Source: Affinundibacterium nitidum (GTDB lineage Bacteria > Pseudomonadota > Gammaproteobacteria > Burkholderiales > Burkholderiaceae_D). Taken from it: a DNA stretch of 64,000 bases. Shown in pieces: positions 42,611 to 51,871 of the stretch; within the stretch, counting starts at the first letter, position 1, and each line of letters begins with the position of its first letter. Both the position numbers and the translations under genes were made by a program. The notes below the pieces were generated by a model. That model did no database searches. It was given only the letters and a program-made list of their open reading frames with translations, and had not been told where the DNA came from. Location of the stretch: NCBI RefSeq assembly GCF_014284155.1, contig NZ_JACOFZ010000003.1:124001-188000 (forward strand), written 5' to 3'.

Positions 42611-44092
42611 TTATTGCTTTTTCTTCAGATCGGACTTTGTTTTCTTTGTCGCAGGTAAAACTTTAACTGCTTGTTCTGGCGTTTTATCCTCAGGTGCGAT
42701 CGCAACTTTGACTGGCAAACCCTTCAGATGATTTAATGCCTGACGCAATTGAAAGTCTTCCTTGCTACCAAACTCTAAAGGCTTGCTTTTCTTCGCTAGA
42801 GCGACCAGACGTTGCTCCTCTTCGAGCTCATCGATACGGGATTTCTCCTGATCTACGGCTTTCTCGGCCTCTTTATCATTCTTCAAGTGCTTATCCAAAT
42901 CAACTTCACGTGAGCGGAAGCTATTGAAGCCATCACCATTTTCGGTTTCTTCGACATACAAGTCCGGCATGATTCCTTTCGCCTGGATCGCTCTACCATT
43001 CGGCGTGTAATAACGTGCTGTCGTAATTTTGATGCCAGTATCTTCAGAAATTTGGTGCACCGTTTGTACCGAACCTTTGCCGAAACTGCGCGTTCCTAGA
43101 ATCGTCGCACGTTTATAGTCTTGCAGAGCACCAGCAACGATTTCAGATGCTGATGCGCTACCGGTATTGATCAAGACCACTAATGGAACAGATTTGATCG
43201 CCAACGGAAGTTTAGTGAGCGGATCGTTACCCGCACGCGCTCCGTAGAATTCGCGCTTGGCATAATAAATTGCCTTCGAATCTTCGACTTGGCCGTTGGT
43301 TGATACCACGGGCACGTCTTTGGGAAGAAAAGCTGCCGACACACCAACTGCGCCGGGCAATACGCCACCAGGATCATTCCGCAAATCCAAAACGAGCCCC
43401 TTCAATTGTGGGTCTTGCGCATACAAGGCTTGAATTTTCTTGGCGAGTTCGTCAACGGTAGGCTCTTGGAACTGAGAAATGCGCAGCCACGCATAGCCAG
43501 GCTCTACCATTTTTGACTTAACACTATGTTGCTTAATGAGCTCACGCACCAGATTCACAACGATAGGCTTATCTTCACTCTTGCGAGCAATCGTCAGTAC
43601 GATTTTGGTGCCCGGCTCACCGCGCATTTTTTTGACGGCGTCATCAATGCTTAAACCTTTAATTGGTACAGAATCGATACGCGTGATGAGATCGCCCGGT
43701 TGCAATCCGGCGCGAAATGCTGGGGAATCTTCAATCGGTGAGACGATCTTGACATAGCCATCTTCCATCGCCACTTCAATACCAAGACCAACAAATTTGC
43801 CCTCAGTGCCTTCTTTTAATTCTTTGAAAGCTTTCTTATCAAGATAGGCAGAGTGGGGGTCGAGCGAACTAACCATGCCACTAATTGCTTCCGACAATAA
43901 TTTCTCGTCGTCGACAGGCTCAACGTAATCGGACTTGATCATGCCAAACACTTCTGAAAACTCACTAAGTTTTTCTAGAGGCAACGAGGCTGGCACATTT
44001 TTTTGAGCGAGCGCCGAATACTGCAACGATGCTGCAACACCGGCGAACATTCCGAAACCGATAAGGCCCAAATTCTTTAATTTACTGCTCAT
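42611..44092 (-). CDS. ctpA: Carboxyl-terminal processing peptidase (S41)
   Basis: From the chosen ATG the product is 493 residues. It has an N-terminal membrane/signal helix (Asn-Leu-Gly-Leu-Ile-Gly-Phe-Gly-Met-Phe-Ala-Gly-Val), a PDZ domain (Gly-Leu-Gly-Ile-Glu-Val through Gly-Leu-Gln-Pro-Gly-Asp-Leu-Ile) and an S41 core. The catalytic Ser lies in Gly-Ser-Ala-Ser-Ala-Ser-Glu-Ile and the Lys in Phe-Gly-Lys-Gly-Ser-Val-Gln. It trims C-termini of periplasmic proteins. The ATG with GGTGAAAG in front gives the usual family start; the longer frame adds 17 unrelated residues. The C-terminus is Lys-rich. It follows the EnvC-type gene on the same strand, matching the frequent pairing of a Ctp protease with a murein-hydrolase activator. 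Confidence 0.92.
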   Translation of the reverse strand: MSSKLKNLGLIGFGMFAGVAASLQYSALAQKNVPASLPLEKLSEFSEVFGMIKSDYVEPVDDEKLLSEAISGMVSSLDPHSAYLDKKAFKELKEGTEGKFVGLGIEVAMEDGYVKIVSPIEDSPAFRAGLQPGDLITRIDSVPIKGLSIDDAVKKMRGEPGTKIVLTIARKSEDKPIVVNLVRELIKQHSVKSKMVEPGYAWLRISQFQEPTVDELAKKIQALYAQDPQLKGLVLDLRNDPGGVLPGAVGVSAAFLPKDVPVVSTNGQVEDSKAIYYAKREFYGARAGNDPLTKLPLAIKSVPLVVLINTGSASASEIVAGALQDYKRATILGTRSFGKGSVQTVHQISEDTGIKITTARYYTPNGRAIQAKGIMPDLYVEETENGDGFNSFRSREVDLDKHLKNDKEAEKAVDQEKSRIDELEEEQRLVALAKKSKPLEFGSKEDFQLRQALNHLKGLPVKVAIAPEDKTPEQAVKVLPATKKTKSDLKKKQ

Positions 44093-44158
44093 GTTTCTTT
44101 CACCTGCCTTCATAAGAAGGAGAAAATGCTGGCCCAGCTTCACACCAAACCTGTTAAA

Positions 44159-45511
44159 TTATTTGCGGACCCATCCCATTGGGTCAAAGGCTTGGCCTTT
44201 AAAACGCATTTCGAAGTATAGCCCTGATTCGTCAGCGCCGAAGGTATTACCCGCAGTTGCTATGGTTTCGCCCGCTTTGACTGCGTCACCTTTATTTTTT
44301 AACACTGCTTGATTACCTGCATAAATACTAATGTATTCGCCACCATGATCGATCAAGATCATGTTGCCATAGCCCCGCCACCAACCGGATACCATAACTC
44401 GTCCTGGGCCGACCGCTTTTACTTCTGTCCCTTCGGCAGCCTTAATAAAAAGACCTTTCCAATTAAGGCTATCGATACGTTTGTTACCAAACTTGGCTAG
44501 CAATTCACCCGCCAAAGGTAAGCGCATTTGCCCCTTCAATTTTCCAAAGGCATTTCCATCTAACACACTGTACTGCGGTGCCTCGTCGACCACAACATTC
44601 TTTCCGGGTCGTGTCTCGCTCGCTTCACTGGCCTTACCCGTATTTTTCTGTTGTGCTTTTTCTTGCGCCAAGCGCTCTTTGCGCAATTTTTCTGCCTGCG
44701 CCTGTTTGATTTGATCTTGCCGCGCTTGCTCTTCGAGTTTGCGAATCAGGCTATTCAATTGTTGTTCGTCACGACGCAAGTTTTCAGCTTCTTTACGCTG
44801 CGAACGTAACTTATTGGCTAATTCGGCCAATAGAGCCGCCCGCTTTTTCTTTTGTGACTCTAGACCTTTTTTGTGTTGCTTCTCTTCCTGCGCAATTTCG
44901 TCTAACTCTTCTTTCGCTTCCTGCGCCGCTTGACGATTCTTCTCAACCTCTTCCAAAGTCAACTTCAGACCATCGATCATCTTCGCCTGCGTTTTTGAAA
45001 CATAGCTCATGTAATGCAAATCACGATTAATGCGATTTGGGTTTTCACCTGACAATAGCAATTTGATGCGATCACTATCGCCGTGCATATACTGTTGTTT
45101 CAGAAAATCCGATAACTGCTGCTTTTGTTTCTCGACTTGTGCTGTCAAACGATTTGCCTCATCCATCAAGGCTTGCAGACGCGCCTCCGCTTTCTTCTGT
45201 TCGGCTTGCAAATCAAGAATAGCGCGGTTGGCATCCGATATGGCCTGCTCAGATTCTTCTAATGCATCGACAGCGCGATCTTTTGCATTTTCTGTCTTAC
45301 GAATATCTTTCTTCAGGTTGTCCAGTTTTTGCTGAAGCTCAGTACGTTCAGCCTCAACTTTCTTTTTCGCTTTGGAACGTGTCGTCTGTGCATCGACATT
45401 CAAACTCAGACTTAATAATCCAAGGGCGAACAGGCAAGCTACGAGCGGCTTCACACAAAAACGTGAGGCCGCTCGCAGTTTTGGAGATTGCAGCAATATG
45501 GAAGAAGGCAT
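44159..45511 (-). CDS. envC: EnvC-like murein hydrolase activator
   Basis: The 450-residue protein has a signal peptide ending near Val-Asp-Ala-Gln (residue 42) and a long Glu/Lys/Gln-rich coiled coil (about 48-290). A C-terminal LytM/M23 domain follows (about 330-450). In that domain the second zinc site reads Tyr-Ala-Gly-Asn-Gln where active enzymes have a His, and the first His-x3-Asp is missing, so it is a degenerate LytM domain. This is the hallmark of EnvC-type activators of amidases at the division septum. It lies four bases after gpmA and just before ctpA, an order common in betaproteobacteria. Confidence 0.9.
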   Translation of the reverse strand: MPSSILLQSPKLRAASRFCVKPLVACLFALGLLSLSLNVDAQTTRSKAKKKVEAERTELQQKLDNLKKDIRKTENAKDRAVDALEESEQAISDANRAILDLQAEQKKAEARLQALMDEANRLTAQVEKQKQQLSDFLKQQYMHGDSDRIKLLLSGENPNRINRDLHYMSYVSKTQAKMIDGLKLTLEEVEKNRQAAQEAKEELDEIAQEEKQHKKGLESQKKKRAALLAELANKLRSQRKEAENLRRDEQQLNSLIRKLEEQARQDQIKQAQAEKLRKERLAQEKAQQKNTGKASEASETRPGKNVVVDEAPQYSVLDGNAFGKLKGQMRLPLAGELLAKFGNKRIDSLNWKGLFIKAAEGTEVKAVGPGRVMVSGWWRGYGNMILIDHGGEYISIYAGNQAVLKNKGDAVKAGETIATAGNTFGADESGLYFEMRFKGQAFDPMGWVRK

Positions 45512-45514
45512 TGC

Positions 45515-46261
45515 TTACTTAGACTTACCTTGGCTTGCGACTGCTTGCAATGCTGCTTGAATCGCCTCTTGATCGCCCAAGTAGTAGCTCTTGATCGGTT
45601 TCAAGTCTGCATCGAGTTCATATACCAACGGTTGTCCATTTGGGATGTTCAGATTGACGATATCAGCATCGCTAATACCGTCCAACATCTTAATCAATGC
45701 GCGCAAACTATTACCATGGGCGGAGATGATGATGCGCTTACCAGAACGAATGGCTGGCGCAATGGTGTCGTTCCACGCAGGCACAACACGTTGAACCGTG
45801 TCCTTTAAACATTCTGTCAATGGAATTTGCTCACGCTTCAAGCCTGCGTAGCGTGGGTCACTGTAGGAAGTGCGCTCATCGTTTTCATCTAAAGCGTTTG
45901 GAGGAGTATCGTAGCTACGACGCCATACCAACACTTGTTCGTCGCCATACTTAGCAGCTGTTTCGGCTTTGTTCAAACCCTGCAAAGCACCGTAATGACG
46001 TTCATTCAGACGCCAATCGTGAACTACTGGCAGCCACATCAAATCCATCTCATCTAAGGTACCCCACAGTGTGCGGATCGCACGCTTGAGCACTGAAGTG
46101 TAGGCCAAATCAAAAGTAAAACCTGCTTCTTTCAACAACTTACCCGCTTGGCGAGCTTCGGCTACACCTTTTTCGGTCAAATCAACATCGGTCCAGCCTG
46201 TAAAGCGATTATCAAGATTCCATGTGGATTCGCCATGACGCATCAATACAATTTTATACAT
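45515..46261 (-). CDS. gpmA: 2,3-bisphosphoglycerate-dependent phosphoglycerate mutase
   Basis: The 248-residue protein interconverts 3- and 2-phosphoglycerate in glycolysis and gluconeogenesis. The N-terminus [14 protein letters not shown] carries the phosphohistidine (His9). Other family parts are Arg-Phe-Thr-Gly-Trp, Glu-Arg-His-Tyr-Gly, Tyr-Gly-Asp-Glu-Gln-Val and Ser-Ala-His-Gly-Asn-Ser-Leu-Arg-Ala. A longer in-frame extension upstream is not family-like; the ATG just before Tyr-Lys-Ile is the accepted start. It is the first gene of the minus-strand run and divergent from the rhodanese gene. Confidence 0.97.
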   Translation of the reverse strand: MYKIVLMRHGESTWNLDNRFTGWTDVDLTEKGVAEARQAGKLLKEAGFTFDLAYTSVLKRAIRTLWGTLDEMDLMWLPVVHDWRLNERHYGALQGLNKAETAAKYGDEQVLVWRRSYDTPPNALDENDERTSYSDPRYAGLKREQIPLTECLKDTVQRVVPAWNDTIAPAIRSGKRIIISAHGNSLRALIKMLDGISDADIVNLNIPNGQPLVYELDADLKPIKSYYLGDQEAIQAALQAVASQGKSK

Positions 46262-46396
46262 AATATTTACGTGAGTAAGAAATGAACAAGTGTAAAACGG
46301 GGTGTTTTTAGAAGTTTTTGATTCGATCAAAACTAAAATCAGCTTCTATTTTATAATGAGGCGCTTCTTTATAACCATTCTTACTTCGGGAAAACC

Positions 46397-46798
46397 GTGA
46401 ATTTCATTACCGACAACTTGCTTTTAATCTCTATCGCCGTCGTTTCAGGTATTGCTTTGATGCTTCCGAGCCTACAAAGACGTGGTGCTCGCGTCTCTCA
46501 ATTGCAAGCGACGCAGTACATGAATCAAGGTAAAACTTTAGTGCTTGACGTACGCAACCCCGACGAATTCGCAAGTGGGCATCTGCCTGGTGCGAAAAAT
46601 ATTCCTATCGATGAATTGACTAATCGTCTCGGTGAAATCGAGAAATCCAAGTCTCATGTAGTGATTACGGTGTGCCAATCCGGCGTACGCTCCGGAACCG
46701 CGGTCAGTATTTTGAACAAAGCGGGCTTTGAACAAGCATTTAGTTTAGATGGTGGCGTTGCTGAGTGGAAAGCGCAAAGCCTGCCGACAGTGAAGTAA
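46397..46798 (+). CDS. Membrane-anchored rhodanese-like protein
   Basis: The 133-residue protein has one N-terminal membrane helix (about 7-24) and a single rhodanese domain with Leu-Asp-Val-Arg-Asn-Pro-Asp-Glu-Phe and the active Cys93 in Val-Cys-Gln-Ser-Gly-Val-Arg-Ser. It likely moves sulfane sulfur or acts as a thiol-linked phosphatase-like carrier at the inner face of the membrane. The order rhodanese-grxC-secB-gpsA is strongly conserved in proteobacteria, also seen with YibN in E. coli. GrxC follows 13 bases later. Confidence 0.92.
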   Translation: MNFITDNLLLISIAVVSGIALMLPSLQRRGARVSQLQATQYMNQGKTLVLDVRNPDEFASGHLPGAKNIPIDELTNRLGEIEKSKSHVVITVCQSGVRSGTAVSILNKAGFEQAFSLDGGVAEWKAQSLPTVK

Positions 46799-46811
46799 CA
46801 AAGGAGTAATC

Positions 46812-47075
46812 ATGGTTGCCCATGTCACGATGTATAGCACAGCCGTTTGCCCTTATTGCGTAATGGCGGAACGTTTATTAAAAGCCAAGGGCGTTGCAGA
46901 AATTGAAAAAGTTCGTGTCGATCTTGATCCGGCAGTTCGCGAAGCAATGATGCAAAAAACAGGTCGCCGAACCGTACCCCAAATTTACATTGGGGAAACA
47001 CACGTCGGTGGTTTTGACGATTTATCCGCTTTGGACCGTGCCGGAAAGCTCGATGCACTGCTAAATCCAACATAA
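46812..47075 (+). CDS. grxC: Glutaredoxin 3
   Basis: An 87-residue dithiol glutaredoxin with Cys-Pro-Tyr-Cys at 13-16, Arg-Thr-Val-Pro-Gln-Ile-Tyr-Ile with the cis-proline, and Gly-Gly-Phe-Asp-Asp-Leu for glutathione binding. It reduces disulfides and mixed glutathione disulfides in the cytosol. AAGGAG stands six bases before the ATG. It is part of the rhodanese-grxC-secB cluster. Confidence 0.96.
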   Translation: MVAHVTMYSTAVCPYCVMAERLLKAKGVAEIEKVRVDLDPAVREAMMQKTGRRTVPQIYIGETHVGGFDDLSALDRAGKLDALLNPT

Positions 47076-47219
47076 AATGCACTGCACAAGCGGCTTTGAT
47101 TGCGGTTTTTTAAGGTCGCTTGCTACAATAGGGAGCTTGGGACTTGAATTCTTTGAATTCAATCCTATGTAAGAAAAGCAGTTCATGATCAATTTATACA
47201 ATATTTCAGAAAGTCTCAC

Positions 47220-47711
47220 ATGTCCGACCAAAATCTGCAGCCAGTATTTCAAATTCAACGCGTCTATCTGAAAGATTTGTCGCTCGAACAACCAAATTCC
47301 CCAGCAATTTTCCTGGAACAAGAAGCGCCAAGTATCGAAGTGACTTTAGACGTTGCTGCAGAACCATTGGCTGAAGGCATCTTCGAATCCACAGTAACAG
47401 TGACTGTTACTGCCAAGGTAAAAGACAAAGTTGCATTCTTGGTTGAAGCAAAACAAGCAGGTATCTTCGAAGCACGTAACATCCCAGCAGACCAAATGGA
47501 TCCATTGTTAGGCATTGGTTGCCCTAACATCATCTACCCATACTTGCGCTCCAACGTTGCTGATGCGATCTCCCGCGCTGGTTTCCCACCGATTCATTTG
47601 ACAGAAATCAATTTCGAAGCGTTCTACCAACAACGTTTGGCTAACATCGCTGAACAAGCTAAGTTAGCTGAAGAAGCTGGTAACACTGACGCAGCTGCGA
47701 CAACGCACTAA
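47220..47711 (+). CDS. secB: Protein-export chaperone SecB
   Basis: The 163-residue acidic chaperone keeps exported preproteins unfolded and delivers them to SecA. Typical parts are [12 protein letters not shown] near the N-terminus, Pro-Asn-Ile-Ile-Tyr-Pro-Tyr and Arg-Ala-Gly-Phe-Pro-Pro-Ile. The last names the loop that precedes [10 protein letters not shown]. The C-terminal tail is alanine-rich. A separate promoter is likely in the 144 bases after grxC, and a strong terminator follows. Confidence 0.97.
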   Translation: MSDQNLQPVFQIQRVYLKDLSLEQPNSPAIFLEQEAPSIEVTLDVAAEPLAEGIFESTVTVTVTAKVKDKVAFLVEAKQAGIFEARNIPADQMDPLLGIGCPNIIYPYLRSNVADAISRAGFPPIHLTEINFEAFYQQRLANIAEQAKLAEEAGNTDAAATTH

Positions 47712-47724
47712 TTCAGTTTTATCC

Positions 47725-47758
47725 AACCCGTTGTCCGACATTGTCGGCAACGGGTTTT
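47725..47758 (+). terminator. Terminator after secB
   Basis: The arms AACCCGTTG and CAACGGGTT, extended inward by CCGACA/TGTCGG, form a long stem. It is followed by TTTATTTTG. Confidence 0.92.
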
Positions 47759-47848
47759 ATTTTGCCCCCGATTCCGGTGATACGCTTTACGTAATCATCC
47801 TTGCCTTGTAAGATCCCTCCACTGTCCACTTTTCTCTCAGGTACATCC

Positions 47849-48292
47849 ATGCGTTACCTTGCAACAGTTTTGGCTTTAAGTATTTGCTGTATGACGGGAT
47901 CCGCTGCAGCAGTCGAGTTTCGCTCAGTCGGCCCCTCTCCCATCATCATGTACGACACACCGACTTTTCATGGCATAAAGAAATATGTTGCACCCGCGGG
48001 AATGCCGCTCGAAGTGATTTTTACTCAAGGTGCATGGTGTAGGGTACGTGATGCCAGCGGAGAATTTACATGGGTGGAAGCGAAAGACTTGGTCACTCGG
48101 CGCAATCTAGTCGTTAAAGTCGCCAATGCACGAATTCGTGTCGCCGCTGAAGAAGGCTCTACGATGCTGTTTAGCGCAGACAAACATGTCTTACTCGAAA
48201 TGGCGGAGCCGCCAGTGGGTGCGTGGGTAAAAGTCAAACACCGTGACGGACAAACTGGCTTTGTTCGCATTAGTGAAGTTTGGGGCCTGTGA
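47849..48292 (+). CDS. Exported SH3-domain protein
   Basis: From the chosen ATG the protein has 147 residues, with a signal peptide (Gly-Ser-Ala-Ala-Ala-Val-Glu cleavage near residue 22). Two SH3-like segments follow: Val-Gly-Pro-Ser-Pro-Ile-Ile-Met-Tyr-Asp to Trp-Cys-Arg-Val-Arg-Asp-Ala-Ser-Gly-Glu-Phe-Thr-Trp-Val, and Ala-Arg-Ile-Arg-Val to Trp-Val-Lys-Val-Lys-His-Arg-Asp-Gly-Gln-Thr-Gly-Phe-Val. These bacterial SH3 proteins are thought to bind envelope components; the precise role is unknown. A 16-residue upstream extension is in frame but has no signal character; CAGG lies before the preferred ATG. It precedes gpsA in the usual betaproteobacterial order. Confidence 0.85.
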   Translation: MRYLATVLALSICCMTGSAAAVEFRSVGPSPIIMYDTPTFHGIKKYVAPAGMPLEVIFTQGAWCRVRDASGEFTWVEAKDLVTRRNLVVKVANARIRVAAEEGSTMLFSADKHVLLEMAEPPVGAWVKVKHRDGQTGFVRISEVWGL

Positions 48293-48334
48293 TTAGTCGC
48301 TGATCGAATTTGTGCATCATTAAACAGGTTTAAC

Positions 48335-49324
48335 ATGAATATTTCCGTACTAGGCGCCGGTGCTTGGGGCACTGCTTTAGCCATCTCCCTCGCGTCAAAG
48401 AATCAAGTCATGCTTTGGGGGCGAAATGATGATGCGATGCAGACAGCGCAAAATCAACGCGAAAATACCCATTATTTGCCCGGCTATGCTTTACCCAGCG
48501 CACTCACCGCCACCTCTGATTTTGATGCCGCCGTACGGCACGCCTTAGATGACGGATTGCTGATCATTGCGACCTCGGTCTCAGGCTTGCGTCCCAGCCT
48601 AGAGAAGTGTCGACCTTACGAACTAAAGAATGTCGTGTGGCTTTGCAAGGGCTTCGAAGAAGGCACCGGTCTGCTCCCGCATCAAGTGGTTAAACAGGTA
48701 CTTGGTGAGGAGATCTTGGCAGGCGCGCTCTCCGGCCCCTCATTTGCGCAAGAAGTAGCCCAAGGTTTGCCTTGTGCTTTAACCATAGCCTCAACATCAA
48801 AAGCCCTGTGCGAACAAGTAGTAAGTGCCGCGCATAGCCAAAGTCTGCGGGTGTACACGAGCGACGACGTAATTGGCGTTGAAGTTGGTGGTGCCGTAAA
48901 GAATATTCTGGCGATTGCCACAGGTGTTGCCGACGGACTAGGGCTAGGCTTGAATGCACGTGCCGCACTAATGACACGCGGCCTCGCTGAAATCAGCCGT
49001 CTTTGCCTTGCTCTTGGCGGAAAATTGGAAACTTTGATGGGCCTCACTGGCGTCGGCGATTTAATCCTCACTTGCACTGGCAACCTATCACGCAATCGTA
49101 AAGTTGGTTTAGCACTTGCAGAGGGCAAATCGCTCGAAACGATAGTCAAGGAACTAGGCCACGTAGCTGAAGGCGTACGCTGCGCACAAGCAGTGCGTGC
49201 AATGGCACAACAATTGAAAGTAGAAATGCCGATTGCTGATGCAGTTGCTGGGGTCTTATTTGACAATGTACCTACAACGCAAATGATAGAACGTTTGCTC
49301 TCGCGTAACGCCAAGAGCGAATAG
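48335..49324 (+). CDS. gpsA: Glycerol-3-phosphate dehydrogenase (NAD(P)+)
   Basis: The 329-residue protein reduces dihydroxyacetone phosphate to sn-glycerol-3-phosphate for phospholipid synthesis. The dinucleotide motif Val-Leu-Gly-Ala-Gly-Ala-Trp-Gly-Thr-Ala is at residues 4-13. The catalytic lysine lies in Gly-Ala-Val-Lys-Asn-Ile, and Trp-Leu-Cys-Lys-Gly-Phe-Glu and Leu-Ser-Gly-Pro-Ser-Phe-Ala are typical. Its stop codon is one base from the stop of a small minus-strand gene. Confidence 0.96.
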   Translation: MNISVLGAGAWGTALAISLASKNQVMLWGRNDDAMQTAQNQRENTHYLPGYALPSALTATSDFDAAVRHALDDGLLIIATSVSGLRPSLEKCRPYELKNVVWLCKGFEEGTGLLPHQVVKQVLGEEILAGALSGPSFAQEVAQGLPCALTIASTSKALCEQVVSAAHSQSLRVYTSDDVIGVEVGGAVKNILAIATGVADGLGLGLNARAALMTRGLAEISRLCLALGGKLETLMGLTGVGDLILTCTGNLSRNRKVGLALAEGKSLETIVKELGHVAEGVRCAQAVRAMAQQLKVEMPIADAVAGVLFDNVPTTQMIERLLSRNAKSE

Positions 49325-49325
49325 C

Positions 49326-49517
49326 TTATTCAATAATCACGCGCGCGATAACGCTTTCAGGCACATCGCGTTCGCGAAGAAATTCCGCCGCTTTTTCGTG
49401 GCCAAGTGTGTCGGCGTAACTGATGCCAATTTCGACTAAAAGTCGGGTCAACATATCGCGTCGCCGCAAGGGACGCCGATACTTGAGTAAGCGCTTACGT
49501 TTTCTACATCCTGACAT
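49326..49517 (-). CDS. Small hypothetical protein with basic N-terminus
   Basis: The frame encodes 63 residues: an Arg/Lys-rich first 20 and then a helix-loop-helix-like part (Met-Leu-Thr-Arg-Leu-Leu-Val-Glu to Ser-Val-Ile-Ala-Arg-Val-Ile-Ile-Glu). GGAG stands ten bases before the ATG. A second in-frame Met at residue 22 could be the start of a shorter, less basic version. It fits neatly between gpsA and the next small gene, which supports it being real. Family not recognised. Confidence 0.55.
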   Translation of the reverse strand: MSGCRKRKRLLKYRRPLRRRDMLTRLLVEIGISYADTLGHEKAAEFLRERDVPESVIARVIIE

Positions 49518-49581
49518 CGACGACTCCGTCTAGAGGACTTCAAACCGCAAAATGGTGACTGGATGATGCTTTCCAGCAAGT

Positions 49582-49776
49582 CTAATCTGCTTCGCCGTCA
49601 ATTGCCAATTTTTTTAGCGCTTGTTTGTGTGCTTGTCTTTCAGCGGAGACATTCTTCTTGTGACTACCCGCACCACTGGTTTTCATGGCCTGCGCGACGG
49701 GATTACGTGGTTTAGATTGAGTGGCATCTAAGCGAAACACCATTTTTTGTCGGGTTCCCATTGTTTTATTTGCCAT
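49582..49776 (-). CDS. Small lysine-rich hypothetical protein
   Basis: From the ATG with an excellent GGGAGGA ribosome-binding site the product is 64 residues, rich in Lys, Arg, Ala and Gln (Thr-Arg-Gln-Lys-Met-Val-Phe-Arg-Leu-Asp, Gly-Ala-Gly-Ser-His-Lys-Lys-Asn-Val-Ser). It is probably a nucleic-acid-associated or ribosome-associated small protein, which is inference from composition. A longer frame reaches into hslU but has no matching start signal. It lies 40 bases after hslU on the same strand and may be read with it. Confidence 0.65.
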   Translation of the reverse strand: MANKTMGTRQKMVFRLDATQSKPRNPVAQAMKTSGAGSHKKNVSAERQAHKQALKKLAIDGEAD

Positions 49777-49816
49777 CTCAATCCTCCCTTTGCCCTTTAC
49801 ACTTTTCGAGCGTCGA

Positions 49817-51160
49817 TTACAGCACGTAACGTGACAAATCCTCATTAACGGACAGCGCTTGCAAACGCTGTTCGACATAAGCACCATCAATCACCACCGT
49901 TTTGCCACTATTTTGATGCGCCTCGTAGGAAATCTCTTCCAAGAGTTTTTCCATTACCGTGTAGAGTCGACGTGCGCCAATATTCTCTGTCGTCTCATTG
50001 ACAGAATAAGCAATGCTGGCTAAACGCTGTACTCCTTCCGTGGAGAACTCCAACTTAACCCCTTCCGTTGCCAACAAAGCTTCATACTGACGCGTGAGAC
50101 AGGCGTCGGTGCTGGTAAGGATACGCTCAAAATCCGCTGTCGATAAGGACTCAAGCTCGACACGAATCGGGAAACGACCTTGTAGCTCTGGAATCAAATC
50201 CGAAGGTTTTGCAAAGTGAAATGCACCTGAAGCGATAAACAAAATGTGATCGGTTTTGATCATACCAAACTTAGTATTTACCGTTGTACCTTCCACCAAT
50301 GGCAACAAATCACGCTGAACGCCTGCCCTTGAAACCTCGGCACCACCGGCTTCGGAACGAGAAGCAATCTTGTCGATTTCATCTAGAAAAACGATGCCGT
50401 TCTGCTCTACGTTCTTAATCGCTTCTTGTTTCATCTCATCTTCGTTGATCAATTTCGCAGCTTCTTCTTCGATCAGAAGTTTAAGTGCTTCTTTGATTTT
50501 CAAACGACGTGACTTTTTGCGCCCCATATTCGCACCAGAGAACATCGACTTAATTTGCTCAGTCATTTCCTCCATGCCTGGCGGCGCCATAATTTCCATG
50601 TGCGGTGCTGCCTCAGAGACGTCGATCTCGATTTCTTTATCATCTAGACTACCTTCGCGCAGTCGCTTGCGGAAAGTTTGGCGTGTGGTGTTTTCAGCGC
50701 TATCAACCGTTGCTTCTTGGCCGATGCCAAAGTCTCTTGCTGGTGGCAGCAAGGCATCAAGGACGCGATCTTCAGCAGCATCCTCGGCGCGAGCGCGTAC
50801 TTTACGCATAGCGCTCTCACGCGTTTGCTTGATGCCGATGTCCACCAAATCACGGATGATGGTGTCAACATCACGCCCCACATAACCTACTTCTGTGAAC
50901 TTCGTTGCTTCGATCTTGATAAACGGAGCATCTGCCAATTTAGCCAAACGACGAGCAATTTCTGTTTTGCCTACCCCTGTTGGACCAATCATCAGAATGT
51001 TTTTAGGTGTGATCTCGTGACGCAAAGGGTCAGCCACTTGTTGACGGCGCCAACGGTTGCGCAAAGCGATCGCTACAGCTCGCTTTGCTTTGTCTTGTCC
51101 AACCACATGCTTGTCCAGTTCGGAAACGATTTCCTGCGGCGTCATATTCATTGTTGTCAT
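49817..51160 (-). CDS. hslU: HslU ATPase subunit of HslUV protease
   Basis: The 447-residue AAA+ unfoldase feeds substrates to the HslV peptidase. The Walker A motif Gly-Pro-Thr-Gly-Val-Gly-Lys-Thr is at 59-66, the pore motif Gly-Tyr-Val-Gly-Arg-Asp lies shortly after, and Walker B is Phe-Leu-Asp-Glu-Ile-Asp-Lys. The I-domain lies between, and the C-terminal Arg-Tyr-Val-Leu tail inserts into HslV. The gene follows hslV by 34 bases; both are probably driven by the heat-shock-type promoter upstream of hslV. Confidence 0.97.
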   Translation of the reverse strand: MTTMNMTPQEIVSELDKHVVGQDKAKRAVAIALRNRWRRQQVADPLRHEITPKNILMIGPTGVGKTEIARRLAKLADAPFIKIEATKFTEVGYVGRDVDTIIRDLVDIGIKQTRESAMRKVRARAEDAAEDRVLDALLPPARDFGIGQEATVDSAENTTRQTFRKRLREGSLDDKEIEIDVSEAAPHMEIMAPPGMEEMTEQIKSMFSGANMGRKKSRRLKIKEALKLLIEEEAAKLINEDEMKQEAIKNVEQNGIVFLDEIDKIASRSEAGGAEVSRAGVQRDLLPLVEGTTVNTKFGMIKTDHILFIASGAFHFAKPSDLIPELQGRFPIRVELESLSTADFERILTSTDACLTRQYEALLATEGVKLEFSTEGVQRLASIAYSVNETTENIGARRLYTVMEKLLEEISYEAHQNSGKTVVIDGAYVEQRLQALSVNEDLSRYVL

Positions 51161-51194
51161 GTTCTTTATCTCTTGCTAGCTATGTTGACTAGAC

Positions 51195-51731
51195 TTACTC
51201 TAAAGTTTCGATTGTGTGAGAAAGATTGGTGTAGATGCATAGCTCACCCGCAATCGTCAGCGACTTTTTCACAATCTCAATCGGGGATAAATCAGTATTG
51301 TGGTACAAAGCCATGGCTGCGGATTGGGCGAAAGTGCCACCTGAACCGATTGCCCCAATGCCGTCGTTTGGTTCAAGCACGTCACCATTCCCCGTAATTA
51401 CGAGTGTAGTATCTTTATCCGCAACCAGCAGCATCGCCTCCAGTCGACGTAACATGCGATCAGTACGCCAATCTTTTGCCAACTCAACAGATGCGCGCAT
51501 CAAATGGCCTTGGTGCTTTTCCAGTTTCGATTCAAAACGCTCAATGAGCGTAAAGGCATCAGCGGTACCTCCCGCAAAACCTGCCAAGACTTTATTGTGA
51601 TAAAGCTTCCGCACTTTACGCGCAGTACCTTTCATCACGATGTTGCCAAGCGTAACCTGACCATCGCCGCCCAACGCGACGACATTGCCACGACGCACAG
51701 TCAAAATGGTCGTACCGTGAAATTGTTCCAT
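51195..51731 (-). CDS. hslV: HslV peptidase subunit
   Basis: The 178-residue proteasome-like protease has Met-Glu-Gln-Phe-His-Gly before Thr-Thr-Ile-Leu-Thr-Val-Arg-Arg, so a six-residue propeptide must be removed to expose the catalytic Thr. Gly-Gly-Asp-Gly-Gln-Val-Thr-Leu-Gly and Ala-Gly-Gly-Thr-Ala-Asp-Ala are conserved. Start choice: this ATG has GAGG nine bases upstream, while a longer in-frame extension lacks such a site. It is the leading gene of hslVU. Confidence 0.96.
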   Translation of the reverse strand: MEQFHGTTILTVRRGNVVALGGDGQVTLGNIVMKGTARKVRKLYHNKVLAGFAGGTADAFTLIERFESKLEKHQGHLMRASVELAKDWRTDRMLRRLEAMLLVADKDTTLVITGNGDVLEPNDGIGAIGSGGTFAQSAAMALYHNTDLSPIEIVKKSLTIAGELCIYTNLSHTIETLE

Positions 51732-51801
51732 AGAATCCTCATTGAATGCAGCCAGGGCAGCCATAAAATGACAGGCGCAACCCAGCAGAGCTGAAGTTTG
51801 A

Positions 51802-51829
51802 AATTGGGGGGAAATCTTTAAATTACAAG
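51802..51829 (-). promoter_or_regulatory. Candidate sigma-32 heat-shock promoter of hslVU
   Basis: On the minus strand, CTTGTAA (consensus CTTGAAA) and CCCCAATT (consensus CCCCATNT) are separated by 13 bases, 70 bases before the hslV start. This fits the known heat-shock control of hslVU in other proteobacteria. It is a sequence match only. Confidence 0.55.
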
Positions 51830-51871
51830 GCTGCACACCAGAATTGATGTGAGATTGTTCAAGTTCGGTGT

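Noticed and set aside
49777-49890. N-terminal extension of the small lysine-rich gene into hslU
   Set aside because: The strong GGGAGGA site lies before the internal ATG, and the extension is the reverse frame of hslU coding sequence.
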